From positions 124,001 through 188,000 of the forward strand of contig JACKQB010000002.1 in assembly GCA_024233115.1 (NCBI GenBank): a DNA stretch of 64,000 bases, given 5' to 3'. Positions 54,536-63,752 of this stretch are shown piece by piece (position 1 is the first letter of the stretch; each line of letters opens with the position of its first letter). This stretch comes from Akkermansiaceae bacterium. GTDB lineage: Bacteria; Verrucomicrobiota; Verrucomicrobiia; Verrucomicrobiales; Akkermansiaceae. Below the pieces are notes generated by a model. The model did not search any database. It was not told the DNA's origin and saw only the letters and a list, made by a program, of their open reading frames with translations. Made by a program: the position numbers and the translations under genes.

Positions 54536-55825
54536 ATGGCAGACAAGCGATTCCAATCCCTTCCCGGCTTCCGGGATTTCACTCCGCGTGATTGCGCGGT
54601 TCGGAATTACCTATTCTCCGTATGGAGGGACGTGGCGCATCGTTACGGCTTCACCGAATATGAGGCTCCCATCGTCGAATCAACCGAACTCTACCTCAAA
54701 AAAACCGGGGGCGAACTGACCACACAGCTGTTTCGTTTCGAGGACCAGGGAGGACGGGATATCACCCTGCGCCCCGAGCTTACCGCCTCCCTTGCCCGGA
54801 TCGTAGGAGCCAATCAGCGTGATTTCCCCAAACCACTCAAGTGGTTCGAGATCGGCCCCTGCTTCCGCTATGAAAAGCCGCAAAAAGGCAGGGGCCGCGA
54901 GTTTATCCAGTTCAACGCCGATATTCTCGGTGAAGGGGCTGCCAGCGCCGATGCAGAACTCATTGCCCTCGCCATCGACACCATGCTGGGCCTGGGTTTC
55001 CAGGAGGGCGACTTTGTGATCCGGGCCTCCGACCGTGAAAGCTGGCTGACTTTCTGTTCTCAACACGATATTTCAAACCCGTCCGAGTTCCTGCCCCTGA
55101 TCGACCGGCTCGAAAAGCTTAAGCCCGAGGTTCTCGACGAGCAGCTCGCCACCTTCAACGTCACGCGTGAGCAGGTGGACGCCTTTATCAACAACCCGGA
55201 TAACGCCTCCACCGCTTTCCGAGAGATTCAAGAAGACCTGGCTGCACGTGGTCTCGGTCAGTTCCTGGAGCTCGACCTCACCATCGTACGTGGCCTCGCC
55301 TATTATACGGGGGCTGTTTTCGAAATCTTCGACATGAAGAAGTCCATGCGCGCCGTCGCCGGCGGTGGCCGTTATGACGGTTTGCTGTCGACGCTGTCGG
55401 ATGGAGCCGCGGACCTGCCTGCCACCGGTTTTGCCATGGGCGACATGGTCATTCGCAATTTCATCGAGGAAACACCGAATGCCAAAATGGAAATGGAGGC
55501 ATGGATGGCGCGCAATCCGGCCTGTGACGTCTATCTTGTTGTCGCCGATGAAACAAAACGCACCAGCGCCCTAGGCGTTCTCTCTCAACTTCGCACGGCG
55601 GGTATCTCGACCGATTTTGCAATGACACAACTCAACGTTGGCAAGCAGTTCAAAAAAGCGGAACAATCCGGAGCTCGCTTTGCCCTCGTCATCGGTGCTG
55701 AGTTCCCCGAAATGCAACTCAAGATCCTCTCTTCCCGTACCGAAGAAACCATCCATCCGAATACCAACGTCATCGAAGCCATTCAAAAGCACCTCGACTC
55801 ACCCGACGGGCCTTTGATTGCCTAG
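54536..55825 (+). CDS. hisS: histidyl-tRNA synthetase
   Basis: 429 residues from the ATG at 54536 (MADKRFQSLPGFRDFTP). Motif 1 and motif 2 (FRYEKPQKGRGREFIQFNADI) and the histidine-site segment VRGLAYYTGAVFEI are present; the anticodon-binding domain follows from about residue 335. In the motif-3 position the sequence is TGFAMGDMVI, without the usual Glu-Arg pair, a variant I associate with some other bacterial lineages. It charges tRNA-His. aspS follows 52 bp downstream, so the two are probably one operon. Confidence 0.93.
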   Translation: MADKRFQSLPGFRDFTPRDCAVRNYLFSVWRDVAHRYGFTEYEAPIVESTELYLKKTGGELTTQLFRFEDQGGRDITLRPELTASLARIVGANQRDFPKPLKWFEIGPCFRYEKPQKGRGREFIQFNADILGEGAASADAELIALAIDTMLGLGFQEGDFVIRASDRESWLTFCSQHDISNPSEFLPLIDRLEKLKPEVLDEQLATFNVTREQVDAFINNPDNASTAFREIQEDLAARGLGQFLELDLTIVRGLAYYTGAVFEIFDMKKSMRAVAGGGRYDGLLSTLSDGAADLPATGFAMGDMVIRNFIEETPNAKMEMEAWMARNPACDVYLVVADETKRTSALGVLSQLRTAGISTDFAMTQLNVGKQFKKAEQSGARFALVIGAEFPEMQLKILSSRTEETIHPNTNVIEAIQKHLDSPDGPLIA

Positions 55826-55877
55826 CAAATACAAAAACAATTCTGAAAAATTCTGTCAATTCTGTCCAAAAAAAATC

Positions 55878-57704
55878 ATGCGCACGCACACCTGCAATCA
55901 ACTCCATCACTCCAACATCGGCGAAACCGTCACCCTCATCGGATGGGTTAACTCCAACCGCGACCACGGTGGCGTGAGCTTTATCGACCTCCGCGACCGC
56001 GAAGGCCTCACCCAGTGTGTCTTCCGCCCGGAGGAGAATGCCCAGGCTGCTGAGATGGCCAAGGCGCTCCGCAGCGAAGACATGATTCAGGTCACAGGAC
56101 TGGTTGAAAAACGCCCGGAAATCGAAGGGGTCTCCACCGTTAATCCGGATATGGCTACCGGCTCGATTGAAGTGTCAGCCAGCCAACTCAACGTCATCAA
56201 CAAGTCCGATGTGCTCCCTTTCCAGCTCGACAAAGAGCTCTCTAACGAGGATATGCGGATGAAGTATCGCTTTCTCGACCTGCGTCGTCAGCGCATGACC
56301 CGCAACCTTCGCATCCGTCACCGCATTACCCAATCCACCCGGAATTTCCTCGATGCCGATGGCTTTTGCGAAATCGAGACACCCATCCTGTCGAAATCGA
56401 CTCCTGAGGGCGCGCGTGATTTCCTCGTTCCATCCCGCATGCAGCCCGGTAGTTTCTACGCGCTGCCACAGGCTCCGCAACAGTACAAACAACTGCTGAT
56501 GTGTGGCGGTATTGAAAAGTATTTCCAAATCGCCCGCTGCTTCCGCGACGAGGATCTTCGCGCCGACCGCCAACCTGAGTTTACGCAAATAGACATCGAG
56601 GCTTCATTCGTTACACCTGACGATATGCACAGCCTGGTGGAAGGTCTGTTAGGCAAAGTATTCCAGGACACACTGGGGGTGAAAATTGCCGAGAAATTCG
56701 ATCGCCTGACATATGAGGAGGCGATGAACACCTACGGCTCAGACAAACCGGACCGCCGTTTTGGCTACCACCTCACCGAGCTTTCCGAAGAACTCAAGGA
56801 CTGCGAATTCCGCGTCTTTTCCGGAGCTATCGCAAACGGTGGTGTGGTGAAGGCCATCAACGCCAAAGGTTTTGCCGGCGCCACCCAGGGCCAGATCGAA
56901 AAGCTCACCCAGACCGCCCTTGAAGCTGGCTCCAAGGGGCTCGCCTACATCCAGGCGCGCGACGAAGACCGGTCTTCGTGGAGGTCTCCGTTTGTCAAGC
57001 GTATGACCGATGCAGAGGTCGAGGCCCTTCGTAAAAAGCTCAACATCGAACCCGGCGACCTGATCCTCTTTGGGGCCGGCGAATGGGAATCCGTGTGTGA
57101 AGTCCTCGGGAGAATCCGCCTCTGCTGCGCCGACCTCCAGAACGTCCTCGAAGGCAACGAGGAACTCGATTTCCTTTGGGTCACTGAATTCCCACTGCTG
57201 GGATACGACGAGGAAGAAGGCAAGTGGAACGCCGTCCACCATCCATTTACCCGCCCCATTCCCGAGGACGAAGCCAAACTCATCGCGGGCACAACCGCAG
57301 AACCCGAAGACGAGAGCCAACGCTTTGCAGGACTCCGCGCCCAGGCATACGACGTTGTCCTCAACGGCTACGAACTCGGCGGCGGCTCGATCCGTATCCA
57401 CGAAGCTGCCCTCCAATCCGCCATGTTCACCGCCCTCGGTGTCAGCGAGGAGGAAAAGAAAAGCATGTTTGGCCACATCCTCGACGCATTCAAGTTTGGC
57501 GCCCCTCCACACGGTGGCATCGCCCTTGGACTCGACCGCCTGGCCATGCTCGTCTGCGGTGAGTCATCCATTCGCGAAGTCATCGCCTTCCCGAAAAACA
57601 ACAAGGGCATGGATATCATGTCATCCTCACCTTCACCTGTCGACGCCACTCAATTACGCGACCTTCGTATCCAGACGACGGTCAAAGAGAAGCCCGTCAC
57701 GTAA
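55878..57704 (+). CDS. aspS: aspartyl-tRNA synthetase
   Basis: 608 residues from the ATG at 55878 (MRTHTCNQLHHSNIGE). The OB-fold anticodon domain (GWVNSNRDHGGVSFIDLRDREG) leads into the class II core with motif 2 (ARCFRDEDLRADRQPEFTQID) and motif 3 (GGIALGLDRLAM). An inserted GAD domain (about residues 310-420) marks the bacterial type. It charges tRNA-Asp. The leader carries three AATTCTG units (TTCTG repeated) just before the start. Confidence 0.95.
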   Translation: MRTHTCNQLHHSNIGETVTLIGWVNSNRDHGGVSFIDLRDREGLTQCVFRPEENAQAAEMAKALRSEDMIQVTGLVEKRPEIEGVSTVNPDMATGSIEVSASQLNVINKSDVLPFQLDKELSNEDMRMKYRFLDLRRQRMTRNLRIRHRITQSTRNFLDADGFCEIETPILSKSTPEGARDFLVPSRMQPGSFYALPQAPQQYKQLLMCGGIEKYFQIARCFRDEDLRADRQPEFTQIDIEASFVTPDDMHSLVEGLLGKVFQDTLGVKIAEKFDRLTYEEAMNTYGSDKPDRRFGYHLTELSEELKDCEFRVFSGAIANGGVVKAINAKGFAGATQGQIEKLTQTALEAGSKGLAYIQARDEDRSSWRSPFVKRMTDAEVEALRKKLNIEPGDLILFGAGEWESVCEVLGRIRLCCADLQNVLEGNEELDFLWVTEFPLLGYDEEEGKWNAVHHPFTRPIPEDEAKLIAGTTAEPEDESQRFAGLRAQAYDVVLNGYELGGGSIRIHEAALQSAMFTALGVSEEEKKSMFGHILDAFKFGAPPHGGIALGLDRLAMLVCGESSIREVIAFPKNNKGMDIMSSSPSPVDATQLRDLRIQTTVKEKPVT

Positions 57705-57758
57705 CACAAACATAACACGTCCGCCCCCTGTCATGGCACCCCCCTTTGTGGTGACATT

Positions 57759-58199
57759 TTGCAACTTTGTTTCGAAGGATTCAGAATTGACTCGGAAACC
57801 CAGAAGACGAGGGCTTTGGACTTCCCTACTCGATTTCGCACTGCAAGGAACCGAACTGGACTCAGCCGATTAAAAGCAGCCAAATTAATAGGAGTTAATC
57901 GAGAGACTGTAGGTCGCTGGGAATCTGGCAAGCGACACCCTGAAATATCAAAGCTAAAAAAAATCCATGAAATTCTCGGGGCAGATGCACTCCCGCACAC
58001 AAACAACGATCTCCCTGGCAGAATGAAACTCTTCCGTATGAAAATGGGTTATCAAATCAGAAAGGCATCAGGCCTTGTTAAAAAGAACCAATGTTGGTGG
58101 ATTCAAGTGGAAGGTGGTGAATTATCTCTCAGCGACATCGAAAAGCAAACTCTGGTCGAGATTCTATACAATGAAGAATGCCGAGTGACATCATCGTAA
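57759..58199 (+). CDS. XRE-type helix-turn-helix regulator
   Basis: 146 codons from a TTG; the real start is uncertain. A helix-turn-helix spans about residues 25-75 (FRTARNRTGLSRLKAAKLIGVNRETVGRWESG, given here in overlapping parts: SRLKAAKLIGVNR, then ETVGRWESGKRHPE). A second, weaker repeat (RMKMGYQIRKASGLVKK) follows, so it may have two tandem DNA-binding units. The region is less GC-rich than the aspS gene and starts the mobile section of the window, suggesting acquisition with the recombinase downstream. Confidence 0.55.
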   Translation: MQLCFEGFRIDSETQKTRALDFPTRFRTARNRTGLSRLKAAKLIGVNRETVGRWESGKRHPEISKLKKIHEILGADALPHTNNDLPGRMKLFRMKMGYQIRKASGLVKKNQCWWIQVEGGELSLSDIEKQTLVEILYNEECRVTSS

Positions 58200-58420
58200 C
58201 CACGCTCTGCCCAACCAGCCCAAAACCGTCGACATCGAATACCTCAACGCACAGCCTGATAGGTGACCGCGTCATGCCAAGAAAAGGCAACATGACTGAG
58301 GAAAAACACCGCCATCATTGAATTTCATCCAGCACTTTCATTGATCACGAAGTTCACTTCTCAGACCTCGATCACTTCAATCGTCTCGCCTGTTTTGCGG
58401 AGTGGTATAAGAACCCTCGC
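58200..58420 (+). pseudogene. gene debris upstream of the recombinase
   Basis: Two protein-like stretches have no start codon: TNQPKTVDIEYLNAQPDR ending at a stop near 58266, and, directly in frame with the recombinase, STFIDHEVHFSDLDHFN then RLACFAEWYKNPR up to the ATG at 58421. Either these are remnants of displaced genes or the recombinase has a longer N-terminus with a non-ATG start. Confidence 0.35.
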
Positions 58421-60493
58421 ATGTCAGGCCATTCTGGAATCTCCAATCTCATCGGTATGCGCGGCAGGAAAAAGGGCGGGCTTCCGTCTGTTCCCGCCGG
58501 CACATACCCGGATCCTACCACCCTGCCCGCCCGGGCTGCCGCGTTTCTTGAGCACCTCGCCATGCGCAGTTACTCACTAGCCTCCATCGATGCCCACCGC
58601 TGGGCGTTCACAGGTTTTCTGGACTGGGCGCGGACACAGGGACACCACTCACCCACGGATTTCACCCGGTCCATCCTGGAGTCCTACCAACTGCACCTGC
58701 ACAACTACTGCTCCCCGCGCACCGGCAAGCCCTTGGTTGTGAATACCCAGATCGCCCGTCTCGGCTGCATCCGTCGTCTGTTCGCCTGGCTCTGCCGTAC
58801 CGGTGCCATCCCCGCCAACCCGGCCGCCGATCTCGATCTGCCCCGCAAACAAACCCGCCAACTTCCGAAGTCACTCAGTCCGGAGGAAATTGACCGGCTG
58901 CTGGCCCGCCCAAATACCACAGACCCCTTCGGCCTGCGCGACCGAACCATCCTCGAGCTTTTTTACGCCACCGGAATCCGCCGCACAGAGATGACCAATC
59001 TCGATCACGGCGACTATGACACCACCGCCCGCACCCTGCTGATCCGCCGTGGCAAAGGGGGCAAGAGCCGGCTCCTGCCCGTGGGAGAACGCGCCGCCGT
59101 CTGGCTGGACCGCTACCTGGCGGAATCCCGCCCGCAGTTCGCCCACCTGCCATCTGAAACCTCCATGTTCCTGAGCGGTTACGGAACCCGGATCACACCC
59201 GCCTACCTCGGCACCTGGGTCGCCGGACAGATGAAACTCGCGGGAATCACCACCAAGGGCTCCTGTCACCTGTTCCGCCACTCCTGCGCCACCGCGATGC
59301 ACATCGGCGGAGCCGACATCCGCTACGTCCAGGAAATGCTCGGACACTCCCGTATGGAAACCACGCAGATATACACCCACGTGCACATCGCCGCCCTTGC
59401 CGAAGTCCATGCCCGCTGCCACCCGCACGGGCGCATGCCCTCCATCGAGCGCGTGCCCGGGGCCGAATCCCCGGAAGAACCGGCTGAGGAATCCAGCCCG
59501 GGGAAAGATTCCCCTTCACATCCCCTCCCGAATTCGTTAGTTAAGAACAGAGAAATGCTCGAAGTCTGTCCATCCAAACAACCGGCCCTGGCAAGGCCGT
59601 CAAATCGTCCCGGGAATTCTTCCGATGACGATCTGGACCCGCCTTCTTCCCCGGCTCCCGCCAAACCAGCCCCTTCTCCCCCACCGTCTGGAAAACCATC
59701 TAAGAACTACAGCCCCAATCATTTAGGCGGTCTTTCAACCTCCACTAGACACGACCATCTTAATTACTACGGATACAGATACTATGATGCGAACGTAGGG
59801 CGGTGGATCAATCGCGACCCGGTTGGGGAACGTGGTGGGATGAACCTATACGGATTCATCAAAAATATGCCGACTATGGCATTTGATGTTTTAGGTTATC
59901 AAATCAGGTTTCCTGAGACTCCTCCAATAAATGACAAGCCTGTTGATCTGCCTGAACTCCCAATCGACCCTGATGCTTTACCTGATATTCCCGATTTTGA
60001 AGAAGATCCAGACGGAGTTTTGTATCCCGACAAGCCTAAGCCTGAACCAAGTCAAGAGGGTAATGGGAAGGGGCGTTATGTCTGTCGACGAATTGATAGG
60101 TGGGAAGATGGTCGTCGTCCTCGCTCTGCTTCTTGGAAGGCATCTTCCATTCAGCGATATCATAACAATTCAAGATGCCCTGATTGTCATGATATGATTA
60201 GTGCTAGGTGTACCTATGACTGCCGTCTTGCCACATCTCAAAATGGCAGACCTCCAGACGCTACAATAATAAAGCTGAATATAGAATATTGCATTCTAGA
60301 GGGAGCTAAAAAAGATTTGGATGGGTATATGGAATACACTTGCCCTAAAACTATTGGTATTAATCTACACATTCATGGAGAGCATGGCTGGGATTCTCCA
60401 GATTTGGATCCTATACAGAATCCTGATCCTGATGGTTCACCTTTCGTCACTGAAATCTATCCTAACGTTCTTGATCATCTGAATTTAAAATGA
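58421..60493 (+). CDS. tyrosine recombinase fused to an RHS core and toxin-like C-terminus
   Basis: 690 residues. Residues 35-130 are a SAM-like core-binding domain; residues 150-325 the catalytic domain with Arg187 (ATGIRRTEM), Lys215 (GKGGKSR), HxxR at 283-286 (HLFRHS), His309 (MLGHSR) and Tyr318 (QIYTHV), so the integrase is complete. A Pro/Ser/Glu-rich linker runs to about 427. Then an RHS-repeat core begins (LNYYGYRYYDANVGRWINRDP at 448-468, NLYGFIKNMPTMAFDVLG to 491), followed by 200 residues of unique, Cys-containing sequence like the toxic tips of RHS proteins. Base composition falls sharply near 59705. The fusion is in one frame. Confidence 0.8.
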   Translation: MSGHSGISNLIGMRGRKKGGLPSVPAGTYPDPTTLPARAAAFLEHLAMRSYSLASIDAHRWAFTGFLDWARTQGHHSPTDFTRSILESYQLHLHNYCSPRTGKPLVVNTQIARLGCIRRLFAWLCRTGAIPANPAADLDLPRKQTRQLPKSLSPEEIDRLLARPNTTDPFGLRDRTILELFYATGIRRTEMTNLDHGDYDTTARTLLIRRGKGGKSRLLPVGERAAVWLDRYLAESRPQFAHLPSETSMFLSGYGTRITPAYLGTWVAGQMKLAGITTKGSCHLFRHSCATAMHIGGADIRYVQEMLGHSRMETTQIYTHVHIAALAEVHARCHPHGRMPSIERVPGAESPEEPAEESSPGKDSPSHPLPNSLVKNREMLEVCPSKQPALARPSNRPGNSSDDDLDPPSSPAPAKPAPSPPPSGKPSKNYSPNHLGGLSTSTRHDHLNYYGYRYYDANVGRWINRDPVGERGGMNLYGFIKNMPTMAFDVLGYQIRFPETPPINDKPVDLPELPIDPDALPDIPDFEEDPDGVLYPDKPKPEPSQEGNGKGRYVCRRIDRWEDGRRPRSASWKASSIQRYHNNSRCPDCHDMISARCTYDCRLATSQNGRPPDATIIKLNIEYCILEGAKKDLDGYMEYTCPKTIGINLHIHGEHGWDSPDLDPIQNPDPDGSPFVTEIYPNVLDHLNLK

Positions 60494-61062
60494 GTGTTTA
60501 CAAATTATATTTTCTCGCGATTTGCGGCATGCTTTCGCTAGCTAATGTCTATGCTGGTGAGTCCATTCAATTGATCCAAAAGCAAAGCTTCGGTGATGGA
60601 TCTTCCAAGGTGAATCCATCTGGTGGATTATTAGGTGAGGTTCTTGGGAAACAGCTGAATTTGCAAATGCTTGAAAATACTCAAGCAAGCATCCACTATA
60701 ACGGTAATAAACTTTTCAATCTTCCCAAAGGAGTAGTCTTGGAGGGTCTTGTTATAAAAAAAGAACTGGTAGTTTTTCATTTAATGAAAAATGTTAGGGG
60801 TGGGAGAAATCATCATTCGCTAGTGATTCTGAGCCTCGGAAAACATCCAGGTATGACTTATGCATATGTGGCTGGAAAATCGTTTTACAAAGGTGAGAAA
60901 GTCAGAATTTTTGAATTGCTTGACATTAAGCCTGATGGGGAAATCGTATGTATTCTTGGCATAGGAAAGAATGAAATAAAGCATTACAAGGCGCAATTAG
61001 ATGTGCGCGATTACGTGATTAATAATGGTTTTAATTGTAAATTTTCCGAGAATGAATTGTAA
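60490..61062 (+). CDS. secreted protein, candidate immunity factor
   Basis: 190 residues. Its start overlaps the stop of the RHS fusion by ATGA, so translation is coupled. A signal peptide (MSVYKLYFLAICGMLSLANVYAG) predicts export. The rest is beta-rich with no recognised domain. Small genes directly downstream of an RHS C-terminal tip are usually cognate immunity genes; a periplasmic location would fit a toxin acting there. Lower GC than the host genes, like the adjoining RHS tip. Function inferred only from position. Confidence 0.6.
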   Translation: MSVYKLYFLAICGMLSLANVYAGESIQLIQKQSFGDGSSKVNPSGGLLGEVLGKQLNLQMLENTQASIHYNGNKLFNLPKGVVLEGLVIKKELVVFHLMKNVRGGRNHHSLVILSLGKHPGMTYAYVAGKSFYKGEKVRIFELLDIKPDGEIVCILGIGKNEIKHYKAQLDVRDYVINNGFNCKFSENEL

Positions 61063-61246
61063 ATGGCCGAATTAATATCGTACTGTATTTCCAAATTAGC
61101 GTCGGGTAATTTCTGATAGATTTCCACGCTCTGGTCGTACTTTGGTTCCATTTCGGTTGTACTGTGTTTTTCGAGTACGACGGCAGGGGCATTTTTTCGT
61201 GTGGTCCTTTGGATTTTCTCAGGCATGGCAGAGGACTCTCGATAGT

Positions 61247-61254
61247 CGTTTTTT
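61247..61254. repeat. target-site duplication, left copy
   Basis: CGTTTTTT directly before the left end of the IS66 element; identical 8 bp at 63753-63760. Confidence 0.85.
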
Positions 61255-61348
61255 GTAAGCGATCCGTGAAGAGCCTTCTGAGTAGGCTTGATATTCACGA
61301 TGAAAGTGTGATATGTGTCACACTTTTAATTTTTCCCAATAGCCGCGT

Positions 61349-62905
61349 TCAAGCAGCGGCTGCGTTTTCCTGAGTTGCGGTCCGCACCCATGCGGCGGGG
61401 AGGAGTTTGTGTAGGTCGTCCTTGTTGGTCGTGGTCAGGAGTTTTTCAAAGACCCATTTCAAATACGCGTAGGGGTCTTTGCCGAGGATGCGGCAGTTTT
61501 CAACCATGGTGTAGAGCACGGCACTGCGCCAGCCGGTTTCCTCGCCTCCGATGAAGAGCCAGTTCTTGATGCCTATTTTTGTGGGACGCACGCCGCGTTC
61601 GACGGAGTTGTTGTCGATGTGAACCTCCCCGTGGTGAAGGTAGACGATGAGTTTGCTCCACTGGTTCAGTGCATACGCCGCCGCCCCACCCAGGCCGCTT
61701 TTGGGCAGGTGTTTGTTTTTAACTTTGGTGATGAGGTGGTGGAGGCGTTTAGTGATCGGGCGGCTTTGCCGTCGTCGGTAGTATTTGCGGACTTCGGGAG
61801 CCGAGTCCTTGTATTTTTCCTCGATCCGGTAGAGTTGCTGGATGAGGCGCAGGATCTTTGCCGCAAGCAGGGGGTCTTCCTCCAGGTTGTCGTAAAATTT
61901 GCGACGGGCGTGTGTCCAGCACCCCGACTGGGTGATGCCTTCGTTGTCGCCGGACCATTTGTTGTAGGCACCGTGGCCGTCACTTTGGAGGATGCCTCTG
62001 AAAGTATCTTTTTCGTCTGCGTTGCCGAGGATGGCGGCGAGGCAGCTGGAGTCACGGCCTGTCTGCCAGTCGTAGACGATGGTGTTGTGCGCGGGGTTCT
62101 GGTAGAGCCAGAGGTAGCCTTTTCTTGTACTGCCGTGTCCGGGGCTGAGGTAGTCGATGGGGGTTTCATCGGCCTTGACGTAGCTGCTTTTCCGGAGGTC
62201 GCTGACGAGGAGTTTCCAGAGGGGCTGGAGGAGGTCTGCGCCGACTTCCATCCAGTGGCTCATGGTGTTGCGGGGGATGTTGATGCCGTGGCGACGCGAC
62301 ATGATTTGCTCCTGCCGGTAGAGCGGGAGGTGGTCGCAGTATTTGCCGGTGACGATGTGGGCCAGCAGCGAGGGGGTGAGGATGCTGCCTTCGAGGACGG
62401 TGGGCGGCAGGGGCGCGGTGTGGATGCTGGGTATGGCCTCGTTCTTTTTGACGTAGGTGGGCCGGATGATGAGTCGGCGGGTGTAGCGGCCGGGTTCGAC
62501 ATCGAGCCGCTCGCTGGTGCGCTGGCCTATGCGGCGGTAATCCCCCGGGTTGGCCCGGACTTCATCGGGGATGATGACTTCCTCAACGGTGGGGAGGTTG
62601 GCGGGCAGCCGGGGTTCGCGGGGCTTGCGCTCGCGGACGGGCTTGAGTTCGCTCTTGAGTTCTTCGGTGTTGTCAGCCGCCGGTGCGTCCTCTTCGCCGT
62701 CGGCGGCGCAGGGCTTTTTTGCCGCGTCGGGGTCGAGAAGGAGTTCAAGCTGGGCGGGGTCGAGCTTTTCGCTTTTGCTGCCGTAGATGATGCGGATGAG
62801 ATGGTCGACCTTTTTTTCAAGCAGGGCGATTTGCTCGCGCTGGCTTTCTATCAGCTCACGCTGTGAGGCGATGATTCTGTCTTTGTCCTCCTCCGTCCGG
62901 GTCAC
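61349..62905 (-). CDS. tnpC: IS66 transposase TnpC
   Basis: 518 residues. N-terminal coiled coil (RIIASQRELIESQREQIALLE), a zinc-finger-like and helix-turn-helix region, then the DDE core (YVKADETPIDYL, LQSDGHGAYN and the terminal HIDNNSVERGVRPTKIG). TnpC is the transposase proper of IS66. It ends near the left terminal repeat and lies 50 bp after tnpB. Full length for the family, with no frameshift seen. Confidence 0.95.
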   Translation of the reverse strand: MTRTEEDKDRIIASQRELIESQREQIALLEKKVDHLIRIIYGSKSEKLDPAQLELLLDPDAAKKPCAADGEEDAPAADNTEELKSELKPVRERKPREPRLPANLPTVEEVIIPDEVRANPGDYRRIGQRTSERLDVEPGRYTRRLIIRPTYVKKNEAIPSIHTAPLPPTVLEGSILTPSLLAHIVTGKYCDHLPLYRQEQIMSRRHGINIPRNTMSHWMEVGADLLQPLWKLLVSDLRKSSYVKADETPIDYLSPGHGSTRKGYLWLYQNPAHNTIVYDWQTGRDSSCLAAILGNADEKDTFRGILQSDGHGAYNKWSGDNEGITQSGCWTHARRKFYDNLEEDPLLAAKILRLIQQLYRIEEKYKDSAPEVRKYYRRRQSRPITKRLHHLITKVKNKHLPKSGLGGAAAYALNQWSKLIVYLHHGEVHIDNNSVERGVRPTKIGIKNWLFIGGEETGWRSAVLYTMVENCRILGKDPYAYLKWVFEKLLTTTNKDDLHKLLPAAWVRTATQENAAAA

Positions 62906-62955
62906 ATACTAACAACGTCACCAGGTGATGCTTTCTTTCTAACATTTGCGATTTT

Positions 62956-63309
62956 TTACGGCTTTTCATACCATGCGCGTTTGCATCCGTCGCGCAGGTC
63001 GATGCCGTCGGTGAGCATGGCAAGGGCGGTGGCTTCAAGGCTGATTTTCCCGTGCTTGCTGTGGCTTTGTTTTGGCCAGCTGTAGCGTCCCTTTTCAAGT
63101 CGCTTGGAGAGAACCCACAAGCCACTTCCGTCCCAATGGAGGATCTTGATGAGGTTGCGGCGTTTGTTGGTGAAGAGGAAGGCGGCTCCGCTTTGGGGAT
63201 CGGCACGGAGTTTGTTTTGCACGACGACGGAGAGCCCGTTGAAGCTCTTGCGCATGTCGCAGGGTTCGGTGGCGAGGTAGATTTTGAGGCCGCTGTTGAA
63301 GGTGAGCAT
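62956..63309 (-). CDS. tnpB: IS66 accessory protein TnpB
   Basis: 117 residues with the family core: IYLATEPCDMRKSFNGLSVVV, RNLIKILHWDGSGLWVLSKRLE. TnpB is required for IS66 transposition together with TnpA, but its biochemical role is not settled. Four bp separate it from tnpA, so the two are one translation unit. Confidence 0.95.
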   Translation of the reverse strand: MLTFNSGLKIYLATEPCDMRKSFNGLSVVVQNKLRADPQSGAAFLFTNKRRNLIKILHWDGSGLWVLSKRLEKGRYSWPKQSHSKHGKISLEATALAMLTDGIDLRDGCKRAWYEKP

Positions 63310-63313
63310 TGTT

Positions 63314-63682
63314 CTAGCGAGTCAGGGTTTTGATCAGGGCGGCGGCCAGCGGCACCTGGCTGGCGTCGGCAAGGTGGATGCGGTTTCCACCACCGAGTTC
63401 AACGACCAGGCCTGCTGCGGGTGAGGCGGCCGGTGTAATTTCCACCAGTGAGTCAAGAGCAGGCCGGGCCTGCTTCGCCTCCTTGCGTTTGCGAACCCAA
63501 GAGGCGAAGGTCGGGTAGGTCAGCCCATACTTGCGGGCGAATCCCAGTCCGCTCATCGAGCTGCGTTCAAAGGCGTCGAGCAGGGCTTCTTTGTGTTCCG
63601 GACTGAGGCGCATACGCCCTAGCTCGTCTGTGGTGATCGGGATCAGGGGAACGTCGTTTTCAATAAGTGTGATAGATTCCAT
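63314..63682 (-). CDS. tnpA: IS66 accessory protein TnpA
   Basis: 122 residues. A helix-turn-helix (LLDAFERSSMSGLGFARKYG then LTYPTFASWVRKRK) leads into a C-terminal segment rich in Ala and Val. It is the first gene inside the right terminal repeat and probably binds DNA at the element's ends. Typical length. Confidence 0.93.
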   Translation of the reverse strand: MESITLIENDVPLIPITTDELGRMRLSPEHKEALLDAFERSSMSGLGFARKYGLTYPTFASWVRKRKEAKQARPALDSLVEITPAASPAAGLVVELGGGNRIHLADASQVPLAAALIKTLTR

Positions 63683-63752
63683 AGCTATGACACTTACACC
63701 ATCTTCCGACCTCAGAGGAGATTTGAGTGAGGGCTCTTCATCGACCGCTTAC

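Larger units (their letters stand above)
61255..63752 (-). mobile_element. complete IS66-family insertion sequence
   Basis: 2498 bp. The ends are inverted: GTAAGCGATCCGTGAAGAGCC on the left and, read inward from the right, GTAAGCGGTCGATGAAGAGCC, matching at 17 of 21 positions with the family's GTAAGCG tip. Eight-base direct duplications CGTTTTTT flank it, the size IS66 produces. Inside are the three family genes in order tnpA, tnpB, tnpC on the minus strand, all full length. The copy looks recent and potentially active. Confidence 0.9.

Noticed and set aside
61011..61298. 95-codon minus-strand frame crossing the left IS66 end
   Set aside because: It runs over the terminal repeat and overlaps the end of the candidate immunity gene; no homologous domain is apparent.
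61619..62866. 415-codon plus-strand frame inside the IS66 transposase
   Set aside because: Shadow of tnpC; no domain and it overlaps the DDE core.
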